In this document: piece after piece, positions 27,031-35,026 of the stretch
How positions within the stretch are numbered: the stretch's first letter is position 1
How the letters are laid out: every line of letters starts with the position of its first letter
From: Marinibacterium sp050389775
Lineage (GTDB): Bacteria; Pseudomonadota; Alphaproteobacteria; Rhodobacterales; Rhodobacteraceae
Direction of reading: 5' to 3'
NCBI RefSeq assembly: GCF_050389775.1
Contig: NZ_CP177144.1
Coordinates: 1,178,001-1,242,000 of the forward strand
DNA: 64,000 nucleotides
The notes under the pieces: model-generated
Seen by the model: the letters and a program-made list of their open reading frames with translations, nothing else
What the model was told of the DNA's origin: nothing
Databases searched by the model: none
Translations under genes and position numbers: made by a program

Positions 27031-27966
27031 ATGAAACACCTGATCACCACGCTGGCGCTCTGTGCCGCCGCGCCGGCCCTGGCCGACCCCGTCACCGTCC
27101 AGAGCTGCGACCGCCAGGTCACCTTTGACGCGCCGCCCGCCGCCGCCGTGTCGAACGACGTCAACCTGACCGAGATGATGCTGGCCCTGGATCTGACCGA
27201 CCGCATGGTCGGCTTTACCGGCATCAACGGCTGGAACAAGATCGACGAGGACATGCGCGCGGGCATCGGCGCGCTGCCCGAACTGGCCGAGAAATACCCG
27301 TCCAAGGAGGTGCTGGTCGGCGCCGGGGCCGATTTCTACTTTGCCGGCTGGAACTACGGCATGCGTGTCGGCGGCGAGGTCACGCCCGAGACGCTGGCCC
27401 CCTTCGGCATCCAGGTCTACGAGCTGACCGAAAGTTGCACCCATATCATGGACAAGCCCGCGGCCAGCATGGACGACATGTACAACGACCTGCTGAACCT
27501 CGGCGCGATTTTCGGCGTGCCGGACCGGGCGCAGGCGCTGGTCGATGGCTACAGGGCAGAGCTGGCGGCCTACCTGGCCGAGCTGCCGGCGCTGGACCAC
27601 GCGCCGCGTGTTTTCGTCTATGACAGCGGCGAGGAAACGCCTTTCACCGCCGGGCGCTATGCCATGCCCAACGCGCTGATCGAAGCGGCGGGAGGCACCA
27701 ACATCATGAATGATTTCGAGAAAAGCTGGGCGACCATCGGCTGGGAAGAGGTGGTCGCGCGCAATCCCGAGGTCATCGTGATCGTCAATTACGGCGAGGT
27801 CACGGCCGAACAGAAACGCGCCTTCATGATGGAAACGCCGGCCTTTGCCGACCTGGACGCGGTCAAGAATGACCGGTTTGTCGTGCTGGAATATGTCGAG
27901 GCCACCCCTGGCCCGCGCAACATCCGGGCCGTGCGCAAGCTGGCCGAAGGCTTTCGGGCCGAATGA
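27031..27966 (+). CDS. btuF: ABC transporter substrate-binding protein, BtuF/FecB type
   Basis: This 311-residue periplasmic protein has a signal peptide (MKHLITTLALCAAAPALA) and two lobes of the cluster 8/9 fold joined by a helix. Motifs include GFTGINGW, GAGADFYFAGWNYGM and RVFVYDSG. ATG 27031 is chosen over TTG 27013 because it gives a compact signal peptide. It captures the ligand for the BtuC-like permease and overlaps it by ATGA. Substrate is inferred from the riboswitch. Confidence 0.75.
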   Translation: MKHLITTLALCAAAPALADPVTVQSCDRQVTFDAPPAAAVSNDVNLTEMMLALDLTDRMVGFTGINGWNKIDEDMRAGIGALPELAEKYPSKEVLVGAGADFYFAGWNYGMRVGGEVTPETLAPFGIQVYELTESCTHIMDKPAASMDDMYNDLLNLGAIFGVPDRAQALVDGYRAELAAYLAELPALDHAPRVFVYDSGEETPFTAGRYAMPNALIEAAGGTNIMNDFEKSWATIGWEEVVARNPEVIVIVNYGEVTAEQKRAFMMETPAFADLDAVKNDRFVVLEYVEATPGPRNIRAVRKLAEGFRAE

Positions 27967-29009
27967 GCGATCACGCCGTCCCGATCCCCGCGCGCCGGGC
28001 CATTGTCCTGCCGTCGCTGACGTTCCTGGGGCTGGCCGCGCTGGCCCTGTCGATCTCGGTGGCGGTCAGCGTGGGGGCCGTGGCGGTGCCGCTGGGCACG
28101 GTCTGGGGCGTGGTGGCCGACCGGCTGCTGCCCGGGCTGGTCGAGGCCGGCTGGACCACCGGCCAGGCGGCCATCGTCTGGGACATCCGCCTGCCGCGCG
28201 CCCTGCTGGCGGCGATGGTGGGCGCGGGGCTGTCGCTGGTGGGCGCCAGCCTGCAATCGGTCACGCGCAATCCGCTGGCCGATCCGCACCTGCTGGGCAT
28301 CTCGGCCGGCGGGGCCTTTGGTGCGATCCTGGCGCTGTTGCACACCGGGCTGTTCATCGGCCTGCTGACCGTGCCCCTTCTGGCCTTTGGCGGGGCGATG
28401 ACCACCGCGCTGCTGGTGCTGGGCATTTCCAGCGTCACCCGCTCGACCTCGGCCGACCGGCTGGTGTTGGCCGGGGTGGCCGTGTCCTTCATCGTGATGT
28501 CCTGCGCCAACCTGCTGATCTTTCTCGGAGATCCCCGGGCTACCCATACGGTGGTCTTCTGGATGCTTGGCGGGCTGGGGCTGGCCCAGTGGGATCAGCT
28601 GGCCTATCCCGCTTTGGTGCTGGCCGGGTGCGGGGCCTGGCTGATGTCCCATGTGCGGCGGCTGAACGCCATGACGATGGGCGACGAGACGGCTGCGACC
28701 CTGGGCATTCCCGTGGCGCGGTTCCGCCTGACGGTGTTTTTCGTGGGTGCGCTGCTGACCGGGTGCATGGTGGCCTTTTCGGGCATCATCGGGTTTGTCG
28801 GCCTGATGATCCCGCATATCGTGCGCATCCTGGTGGGCGGCGATCACGCCCGGGTGCTGCCGTTCTCGGCCCTGATCGGAGCGATCTTCCTGGTCTGGGC
28901 CGATATCGCCGCGCGGACGGTCATGGCCCCCGATGACCTGCCCATCGGCATTGTCACCGGGCTGGTCGGCGGGGCGTTCTTCGTCTGGCTGCTGCGCCGC
29001 CGGGGTTGA
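27963..29009 (+). CDS. btuC: ABC transporter permease, FecCD/BtuC type
   Basis: This 348-residue protein has about ten hydrophobic helices and the FecCD hallmarks WDIRLPRALLAAMVGAGLSL, GASLQSVTRNPLADPHLLG, SAGGAFGA and FVGLMIPHIVRILVGGDHARVLPFSA. The ATG overlaps the stop of the binding-protein gene. It is the last gene of the riboswitch-controlled operon. No TonB-dependent receptor is adjacent, so outer-membrane passage must be encoded elsewhere. Confidence 0.85.
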   Translation: MSDHAVPIPARRAIVLPSLTFLGLAALALSISVAVSVGAVAVPLGTVWGVVADRLLPGLVEAGWTTGQAAIVWDIRLPRALLAAMVGAGLSLVGASLQSVTRNPLADPHLLGISAGGAFGAILALLHTGLFIGLLTVPLLAFGGAMTTALLVLGISSVTRSTSADRLVLAGVAVSFIVMSCANLLIFLGDPRATHTVVFWMLGGLGLAQWDQLAYPALVLAGCGAWLMSHVRRLNAMTMGDETAATLGIPVARFRLTVFFVGALLTGCMVAFSGIIGFVGLMIPHIVRILVGGDHARVLPFSALIGAIFLVWADIAARTVMAPDDLPIGIVTGLVGGAFFVWLLRRRG

Positions 29010-29011
29010 GC

Positions 29012-29034
29012 GGCGCCGGTCCGCTCGCGGCGCC
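29012..29034 (+). terminator. Candidate terminator hairpin after the B12 importer
   Basis: A perfect 7-bp stem GGCGCCG / CGGCGCC with a 9-base loop begins immediately after the permease stop. No T-run follows. Confidence 0.35.
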
Positions 29035-29431
29035 CGTCGGATCGGGGCCGGGAGCGGGCCGTGGCCGAGAGCGGGCCGGGTCGGCAAAAAGCTATCGGAA
29101 CGGGGCGGCATCCTGTATCCTTGGGGCCGTGGCCTTCCTGCGACACGGATGCCGCGGCGCGGCGGTCCGTCGCCGCACAAATGGCCCGACGACTGGCCTG
29201 ACGACTGGCCGACCGCTCCGTGCCTGACACATGCCGGGCCACGGCACCCCCGGCGACATACGCCGTGGGGCCAACCCGGGATTTATGCCGATCCCGCATG
29301 ACCGTTATATTCCTGGCGGCCATAATACCCGCCGCCGGAATGCCTTAGCCTTGACCGGGCAAGATACATGATCGCCGGGCGCCCGCCCGGCCCCGGGGCC
29401 ATCGCCCCGCATCCAGCTTCCGGAGGTCTCC
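29035..29431. other. Intergenic region upstream of the molybdenum hydroxylase genes
   Basis: No gene is supported. It holds a short tandem repeat of ACGACTGGCCTG (near 29188-29215), a TATATT (near 29306) that could be a -10, and a self-complementary GCCGGGCG/CGCCCGGC at 29374-29391 in the probable 5' leader. Promoter assignment is tentative. Confidence 0.4.
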
Positions 29432-29899
29432 ATGAAACTGAATATCAACGGCGAAACCCGTGACATCGAGGTGGAACCGGACACGCCGCTCCTGTGGGTC
29501 CTGCGCGACAACCTGGGCATGACCGGCACCAAGTACGGCTGTGGCGTGGCCCAGTGCGGTGGCTGTTCTGTGCTGGTCGACGGCTATGTCACCCGGTCCT
29601 GCGTCACGCCCGTCGAGGTCGTCGAAGGCTCGGAGATCACCACGATCGAAGCCATCGAGGCCGACCCGGTCGGCCAGCGCGTGGTCGAGAAATGGGTCGA
29701 ACACCAGGTGCCCCAATGCGGCTATTGCCAGTCGGGCCAGGTCATGGCCGCGACCTCGCTGCTGAAGGACACGCCCCAGCCCACGGACGAGGACATCCGC
29801 TATGCGATGGTCAACCTCTGCCGCTGCGGGACCTACAACGCCATCAAGGCCGCCGTGCGCGACCTGGCCGGCATCGACGAGGAAGGAACCACGCTGTGA
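29432..29899 (+). CDS. iorA: (2Fe-2S) subunit of a xanthine oxidase-family molybdenum hydroxylase (IorA type)
   Basis: This 155-residue protein has an N-terminal plant-type ferredoxin cluster (CGVAQCGGCSVL, with a further Cys in TRSC) and a C-terminal helical domain with the second cluster (QCGYCQSGQ and CRCGTY). It passes electrons from the molybdenum site of the partner. GGAGG precedes the ATG. GTGA overlap with the large subunit shows coupling. The two-gene layout without an FAD subunit is that of isoquinoline 1-oxidoreductase and related membrane-linked aldehyde or N-heterocycle dehydrogenases. Confidence 0.88.
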   Translation: MKLNINGETRDIEVEPDTPLLWVLRDNLGMTGTKYGCGVAQCGGCSVLVDGYVTRSCVTPVEVVEGSEITTIEAIEADPVGQRVVEKWVEHQVPQCGYCQSGQVMAATSLLKDTPQPTDEDIRYAMVNLCRCGTYNAIKAAVRDLAGIDEEGTTL

Positions 29900-32154
29900 C
29901 CGGACAGAGACCCTTCATCGACGGCGCCGGGGATCTGCCGCGCGGCAACCCGGTCAACATCTCGCGCCGGGGCTTCCTGCGCGGGGCCATCGGCGCGACA
30001 TCGGGCGCGCTGGTCCTGGGCTTCGGCCTGCCCGTCGGCCGGGCCCGGGCCCAGGCGGCCATGGCCCCGGGCACCCGGGTGCCGGCCTTCCTGGAAATCC
30101 GGCCCGACAACAGCGTGCGCCTGCTCAGCCCCTTCGTCGAAGGCGGCCAGGGCATCTTTACCGCCATGGCCCAGATCGTGGGCGAAGAGCTGGACGCCGA
30201 TCCGGCCAGCTTTGTCGTCGACAACGCCCCGGCGGGCGGCGATTACCTGGTGGTCAACGGGGCCATGCGGATCACCGGCGGGTCGATGTCCGTGCGCACC
30301 AGCTATGACACGATGCGCCGGCTGGGCGCCCTGGCCCGGGCCATGCTGATCGAGGCGGCGGCCACCGATTTCGGCGTGCCGGCGGCCGAGCTGACGACCG
30401 AGCCGGGCCATGTCGTGCATGCATCCAGCGGCCGGCGCACGGCCTATGGCGCGCTGGCCGAGGCGGCCTTTGATCTGCCCGTGCCCGATCCCGAAACGGT
30501 GGCCCTGCGCGATCCGGCCGATTTCCGCTGGATCCGCCAGCCGGTGGCCCGGCTGGATGTCTACGAGAAATCGACCGGCAAGGCCGAATATGCCATGGAC
30601 GTGCAGGTCGAGGGCATGCTGCATGCCGCGGTCCAGCACGCGCCGCGCCTGGGCCTGGTGGCCGACGAGGTCCGCAACCTCGACGAGATCAGCGCCCGGC
30701 CCGGGGTGGCGTCGGTGCATGTCCTGCCCGGCGCCGTGGCCGTGGTGGCCGAACGCTGGTGGACCGCGCGCATGGCCGTCGAGGCGGCCGACGTGGCCTG
30801 GCGCCCGGCCGGCGAGGGCGAGCTGCCCGAAACCTGGCGCGCCGTGCCCGCGGATTTCTCGACCGAGGCCTTTGCCGAACGGCTGGCCGCCGAGCCCGGC
30901 GCCGGCAAGGAGGCCGAGGTCGAAGGCGATGCGCCGGCCGTGCTGGACGCGGCCGACACGGTGATCGAGGCGACCTATCACAGCCAGTACCTCAACCATG
31001 CCCAGCTTGAGCCGACCTCGACCCTGGCGCGGTTCAACGAGGATGGCACGCTGGACCTGTGGATGCCCAACCAGGCGCCCGAGCAATTCCAGGCGGCGAT
31101 TGCCGGGATGGAAGGCCTGGAGCCGGGGCAGGTGCGGATCAACTCGCCGATGCTGGGCGGGTTCTTTGGCCGGCATTTCTTCTATCCATCGGCCAATCCC
31201 TATCCCCAGGCCATCCAGCTGGCGCGCGAGACCGGCCGGCCGGTCAAGGTGATCTGGAGCCGCGAAGAGGAATTCCTGCGCGACCCGATGCGCCCGATGG
31301 CCGCGGTGCGGTTCCGTGGGGCGCTGGACGACCGGGGCATGCCCGCGGCGATCGAGGCGATCAGCATCTGCGAAGGTCCGACCGAGGCGATCTGGGGCCA
31401 CAACCCCGACAAGATCGACGAGACGGCGATGGAAGGCATCACCGGCAAGGCCTATGCCGTGCCCAACCTGCGACTGGCCCAGCTTTACGTGCAGAACCCT
31501 GTGATGCTGGCCTATTGGCGGTCGGTCGGCAATTCGATGAACGATTTCTTCTACGAGACCTTCCTCGACGAGATGGCCGTTGCCGGTGGCCAGGATCCCC
31601 TTGCCATGCGCCAGGCGCTGCTGGCCGGCAATGACCGGCTGTCGACCCTGCTGCAATCGGTGGTCGACCTGTCGGGAGGCTGGAAACGCGGGCCGTTCAC
31701 GGCCGAAGACGGCAGCCGGCGGGCCCGGGGCCTGGCCATGGCCTCGCCCTTCGGGTCGCAGACGGCGGCGATTGCCGAAGTGTCGATCGCCGATGGCGAA
31801 GTGGTCGTGCATGATGTCTGGCAGGTCATCGACCCGGGGTCGATCGTGAACCCGGCGATCATCGAGGCGCAGGTCAATTCGGCCACTGCGCTCGGCCTGT
31901 CGCAGGTCCTGCTGGAGGAAAGCGCCTGGGAAGACGGCGCTCCGGTGGCGCGCAATTTCGACGGCTACGCGATCCTGCCGCCCGAGCGGATGCCCCGGGT
32001 GCACGTGGGCATCATCGAAAGCGGCGCGCCGATGGGCGGCATCGGAGAACCGGGCCTGCCGGCCATTCCGCCGGCCGTGGCCAACGCCGTGTCGGCCCTG
32101 ACCGGCCAGCGGGTGCGCAGCATGCCCCTGTCCAAGCTCGATTTCGACGCCTGA
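29896..32154 (+). CDS. iorB: Molybdopterin-binding subunit of an isoquinoline 1-oxidoreductase-like enzyme (IorB type)
   Basis: This 752-residue protein starts at GTG 29896, overlapping the iorA stop, with AGGAAGGA upstream. A twin-arginine signal (SRRGFLRGAIGATSGALVLG, residues about 24-43) indicates folded export to the periplasm. It has the aldehyde oxidase/xanthine dehydrogenase molybdopterin-binding architecture, including GQGIFTAMAQIVGEELD, GGFFGRHFFYP, and near the C-terminus the GIGEPGLPAIPPAVANA segment whose Glu is the usual catalytic base. Length fits IorB. The substrate cannot be told from sequence alone. Confidence 0.87.
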   Translation: MTGQRPFIDGAGDLPRGNPVNISRRGFLRGAIGATSGALVLGFGLPVGRARAQAAMAPGTRVPAFLEIRPDNSVRLLSPFVEGGQGIFTAMAQIVGEELDADPASFVVDNAPAGGDYLVVNGAMRITGGSMSVRTSYDTMRRLGALARAMLIEAAATDFGVPAAELTTEPGHVVHASSGRRTAYGALAEAAFDLPVPDPETVALRDPADFRWIRQPVARLDVYEKSTGKAEYAMDVQVEGMLHAAVQHAPRLGLVADEVRNLDEISARPGVASVHVLPGAVAVVAERWWTARMAVEAADVAWRPAGEGELPETWRAVPADFSTEAFAERLAAEPGAGKEAEVEGDAPAVLDAADTVIEATYHSQYLNHAQLEPTSTLARFNEDGTLDLWMPNQAPEQFQAAIAGMEGLEPGQVRINSPMLGGFFGRHFFYPSANPYPQAIQLARETGRPVKVIWSREEEFLRDPMRPMAAVRFRGALDDRGMPAAIEAISICEGPTEAIWGHNPDKIDETAMEGITGKAYAVPNLRLAQLYVQNPVMLAYWRSVGNSMNDFFYETFLDEMAVAGGQDPLAMRQALLAGNDRLSTLLQSVVDLSGGWKRGPFTAEDGSRRARGLAMASPFGSQTAAIAEVSIADGEVVVHDVWQVIDPGSIVNPAIIEAQVNSATALGLSQVLLEESAWEDGAPVARNFDGYAILPPERMPRVHVGIIESGAPMGGIGEPGLPAIPPAVANAVSALTGQRVRSMPLSKLDFDA

Positions 32155-32189
32155 CGCCCCGGCGGAGCAACCTTGCCAGACCCTACGGG

Positions 32190-32219
32190 CGGGCGCCGGC
32201 CAGGCATGGCCGGCGCCCG
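32190..32219 (+). terminator. Strong hairpin terminator after iorAB
   Basis: A 12-bp stem (CGGGCGCCGGCC with GGCCGGCGCCCG) around the loop AGGCAT begins 36 bp after the iorB stop. It is the most perfect stem seen in the window. Confidence 0.6.
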
Positions 32220-32229
32220 TCGCGCATCC

Positions 32230-32617
32230 GGGGCGCTGTGTCGTGGGGCAAGCCGGGCGGCGGGCAGATCGGGGAGCGGAGCGGTCGGGCGATGCCGAGG
32301 GGCCGTGCGGCTGGGGATATGGGTATGGGAGCGGTGTGGCCGTCCTATGCGGCCAGCGGGCGATGTAGACCGGCGACGCGGGCCAAGGGGGCGGTGTGCC
32401 CGGGCTATACGGAGCAGGGAGCGGTGCGTCCGGTCGATGTGGGCAAGGGGGCGAAACGGGCGGGACTTGCGGGCCATGCGGTCGGACCGGGGGCGGTGCG
32501 GGCGGACATGACAATGGTTTGACTGGCGGCCGTCCTGGGATAAGACCCGGCCCGGGGGACGGGTGCCGGTGCGGTGCGAGGCGACGGGCACGGGGCGACA
32601 AGGACGAGGTCGGGCCT
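32230..32617. other. G-rich, imperfectly repetitive intergenic region
   Basis: No gene is supported. The plus strand is strongly G-rich and carries degenerate copies of GGGCGGTGTGGCCG and GGCAAGGGGGCG. Short frames on both strands lack any recognisable protein. It includes the 5' region of the next sulfotransferase-like gene. Confidence 0.4.
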
Positions 32618-33817
32618 TTGGGCAACAGGACACTTTACCTGCACGTGGGGCAGGGCAAGACGGGCACCAGTTTCATCCAGGCGACGCTGGCCCATGCGGC
32701 CCAGGCGCTGGACGAGGCCGGGATACATTACCCCGACCTGCGCCCGGCGCACCGGCGCGCCCGGCAGGACCGGAGGCACTGGGGCACGAACGGAGGCAAC
32801 GGCGTGGAATTTGCCCGTGCCGATGTCGATGACGTGGTGCCCGAGGGTACCGGCCGCATCCTGGTCAGCTGGGAAGGGTTCTATCGGGCGCTGGCCGTCG
32901 ACGCCGGGGTAGAGATGAGACCGGACGTGCGGCTGGGCGCGGCCCGGTTCCAAGCGATCACGGACCGGCTGCGGCGCTTTTGCGCGCGCAACGATGTCGG
33001 CCGGGTCGAGATCATCCTGTTCCTGCGCAATCCGGTGGGCCAGCGGGTGGCGCGCTACCTGCAATCGGTCAAGGGCCAGGGCGCGACGCGGGATATCGAG
33101 GCGGCCTTTGCCGAGGCGCCCGACCTGTCCGAAGAGCTGGCCCTGCTGACCCGGCCGATCGATCTGCCCGATCCGCATCTGCACGTGTTCAACTATGATG
33201 TGCACAAGGCGGACCTGATGGCTCCGATCGCCGGCGTGCTGGGAGTCGGGCGCGAGATCTTTGCAGGCGATGCCGGGCGGCAGGTGAACCGGTCGCTCAG
33301 CAGCGCCGAGGTCGAGATGGCCCTGGCCTGGAACGAGAGCCTGGGCCAGACGGCCGCGCCGCTGACGGTGGCCCTGTGCGACGAGGTGCCGGCCACGGGC
33401 CAGGCCCGGCTGGCGCCGTCGCGGGCGGCGCAGGAAGGGCTGATGGCCCGGCTGGCCGGCCAGGTGGAGCAGGTCAACGCCTGCCTGCCCGAGGGCGAGC
33501 GGCTATGGGCCGATTACGTCGAGCCGCCGGGCGATGGCGAAGAGGTCACGGTGACCCGGGCCTACCTGCGCGGGCTGGGCCGGGTGGTGGGACAGTTCAA
33601 TGCCCGGCAGGGGGTGGAACTGCAGGCCTTCCGCACGCAGAACGCCCTGTTGCAGCTGCGCTGTGCGCTGCTGGAGAAACAGGCCGGGCAGGCGGGCCCG
33701 TTGCTGGAGGCGGCGCGCAGCGAGATGCGCGCGCTGGCCGCCATGCCCGGGGGCGAGGACAAGGCCGCCGATCTGGCCCCGCACCTGGAGCGGCTGGCCG
33801 GGGCGATGGGGCGCTAG
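32618..33817 (+). CDS. Sulfotransferase-like protein
   Basis: This protein of about 399 residues starts with the P-loop-like PAPS-binding motif HVGQGKTGTSFIQ, the 5'-phosphosulfate loop of the sulfotransferase fold, and has RVEIILFLRNPVGQRVARYLQ, the usual 3'-phosphate-binding region. No ATG is available near the motif; TTG at 32618, with AAGGACGAGG upstream, gives the best start, while the longer open frame upstream lacks coding character. The C-terminal half is helical and not recognised. Next to another sulfotransferase in convergent orientation, it may modify a glycan or lipid at the cell surface. Confidence 0.7.
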   Translation: MGNRTLYLHVGQGKTGTSFIQATLAHAAQALDEAGIHYPDLRPAHRRARQDRRHWGTNGGNGVEFARADVDDVVPEGTGRILVSWEGFYRALAVDAGVEMRPDVRLGAARFQAITDRLRRFCARNDVGRVEIILFLRNPVGQRVARYLQSVKGQGATRDIEAAFAEAPDLSEELALLTRPIDLPDPHLHVFNYDVHKADLMAPIAGVLGVGREIFAGDAGRQVNRSLSSAEVEMALAWNESLGQTAAPLTVALCDEVPATGQARLAPSRAAQEGLMARLAGQVEQVNACLPEGERLWADYVEPPGDGEEVTVTRAYLRGLGRVVGQFNARQGVELQAFRTQNALLQLRCALLEKQAGQAGPLLEAARSEMRALAAMPGGEDKAADLAPHLERLAGAMGR

Positions 33818-33900
33818 CGGCGACAGGCGCGCAGCCTGCTCACCGGCCCCGGGGGCGGGTCCGCTCGCCATGTCCCGGAGGGCGCGGGTCGGGCGGTGAC

Positions 33901-34896
33901 TCAGGCGGCAGCCTGCAGGTGCCGGCAGAGTTCCAGCCAGAACCCGGCGTTGATATCCTCGCGGTGGACACGGTCGGACCAGTCGGGGAAATCCAGCGTG
34001 ATGTCCTGGCCGACCTGTTGCAGCCGGGCGCGCAGGCGGTTGTTGTGCGGGGTGAAATGGTCCCGGGTCGGGGCGATCTCGGCCCGCGAGAAGAGCGTCG
34101 TGCGCAGGTCGCGGCCGAAATGCGTCCGCAGCGCCGCTTCGGCCCGGGCGACCAGAGCGGGCGACAGGGCATGATCGGGCTGGACCAGCCGCGCGGCCAG
34201 CACGGCCAGGGGCTCGGCCGAGCGGTTCGACCACGACCCGGGCTGCAGCCCCAGCGTGTCGATCGACGCCCCGGGCCGGGCCTGGGCCAGCAGGGCATCG
34301 ACAACGCCATTGGGCCGGCCGGCCAGCTCATCGTAGTTCAGCACGGTGACGGCCTCGGTACCGAACGCCCCGGCCAGGACATCGAAATACTGGGTGAAAT
34401 CGGTCAGGGTGCCCAGGGAGCCGCCCTTTTCGCAGGCATCGGCCAGGCTCTGCGAGAACGGTGGCACCGCCCGTTTCTTCGCAATTTCGAGGTAGATCGA
34501 TTGTATCAGGGCAACCTGGTTGCGCAGCATGCAGACCACCACGCGTTCGTCGAAGGGCGCGGTCAGCCGGGCGAGCCAGGCCATGCGGTCGGCCACGTCG
34601 CCGCCATGCTTGGACAAGACCTCGCTGCTGATGATCACCGTCCGGTCCGAGCAGGCGTGGTCGCGCAGGATCTTCTGCCACAGGGCGTCGGCCCCGCCGT
34701 CAGGGCTGTAGGCCAGCGGCAGGAGGCCCGACATCTCGGCCCGGCCGCTGAGCAATTCGTGGTGGCCGGTGCCGTATTGCGGGCGGGGATAGACCAGACC
34801 GGTCTCGGCCAGGCGGTCGATATTGGCGCAGAGCGTGTCCTGGATGGAAGTGGTGCCGGTCTTGTGAATGCCGACATGAAGAACAATGCGGGACAT
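33901..34896 (-). CDS. Sulfotransferase family protein
   Basis: This 331-residue protein begins MSRIVLHVGIHKTGTTSIQD, with the PAPS 5'-phosphosulfate loop KTGTTS, and has a 3'-phosphate-binding segment VVVCMLRNQVALIQSIYLE. It is a shorter paralogue-like relative of the 32618-33817 product. Divergent from the acyltransferase-fusion gene by 130 bp, so they may share a regulatory region. The acceptor is unknown; a polysaccharide is plausible given the neighbouring glycan genes. Confidence 0.8.
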   Translation of the reverse strand: MSRIVLHVGIHKTGTTSIQDTLCANIDRLAETGLVYPRPQYGTGHHELLSGRAEMSGLLPLAYSPDGGADALWQKILRDHACSDRTVIISSEVLSKHGGDVADRMAWLARLTAPFDERVVVCMLRNQVALIQSIYLEIAKKRAVPPFSQSLADACEKGGSLGTLTDFTQYFDVLAGAFGTEAVTVLNYDELAGRPNGVVDALLAQARPGASIDTLGLQPGSWSNRSAEPLAVLAARLVQPDHALSPALVARAEAALRTHFGRDLRTTLFSRAEIAPTRDHFTPHNNRLRARLQQVGQDITLDFPDWSDRVHREDINAGFWLELCRHLQAAA

Positions 34897-35026
34897 GACG
34901 CGTCTTTCCGGGTTCCGGCCGTTCGGCCGCTTGCTTTCCTGTACGGGTTTGGCGAAAGCGGTGCAGTGACCGCGTTCCGGGGCTGACCCTTGCGCGGGTA
35001 AAGATCAGAAATGGGTGGAGCAGACA

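Noticed and set aside
32238..32522. Plus-strand 94-codon frame after iorB
   Set aside because: Gly/Arg-rich translation of a G-rich repetitive stretch without a convincing ribosome site or domain.
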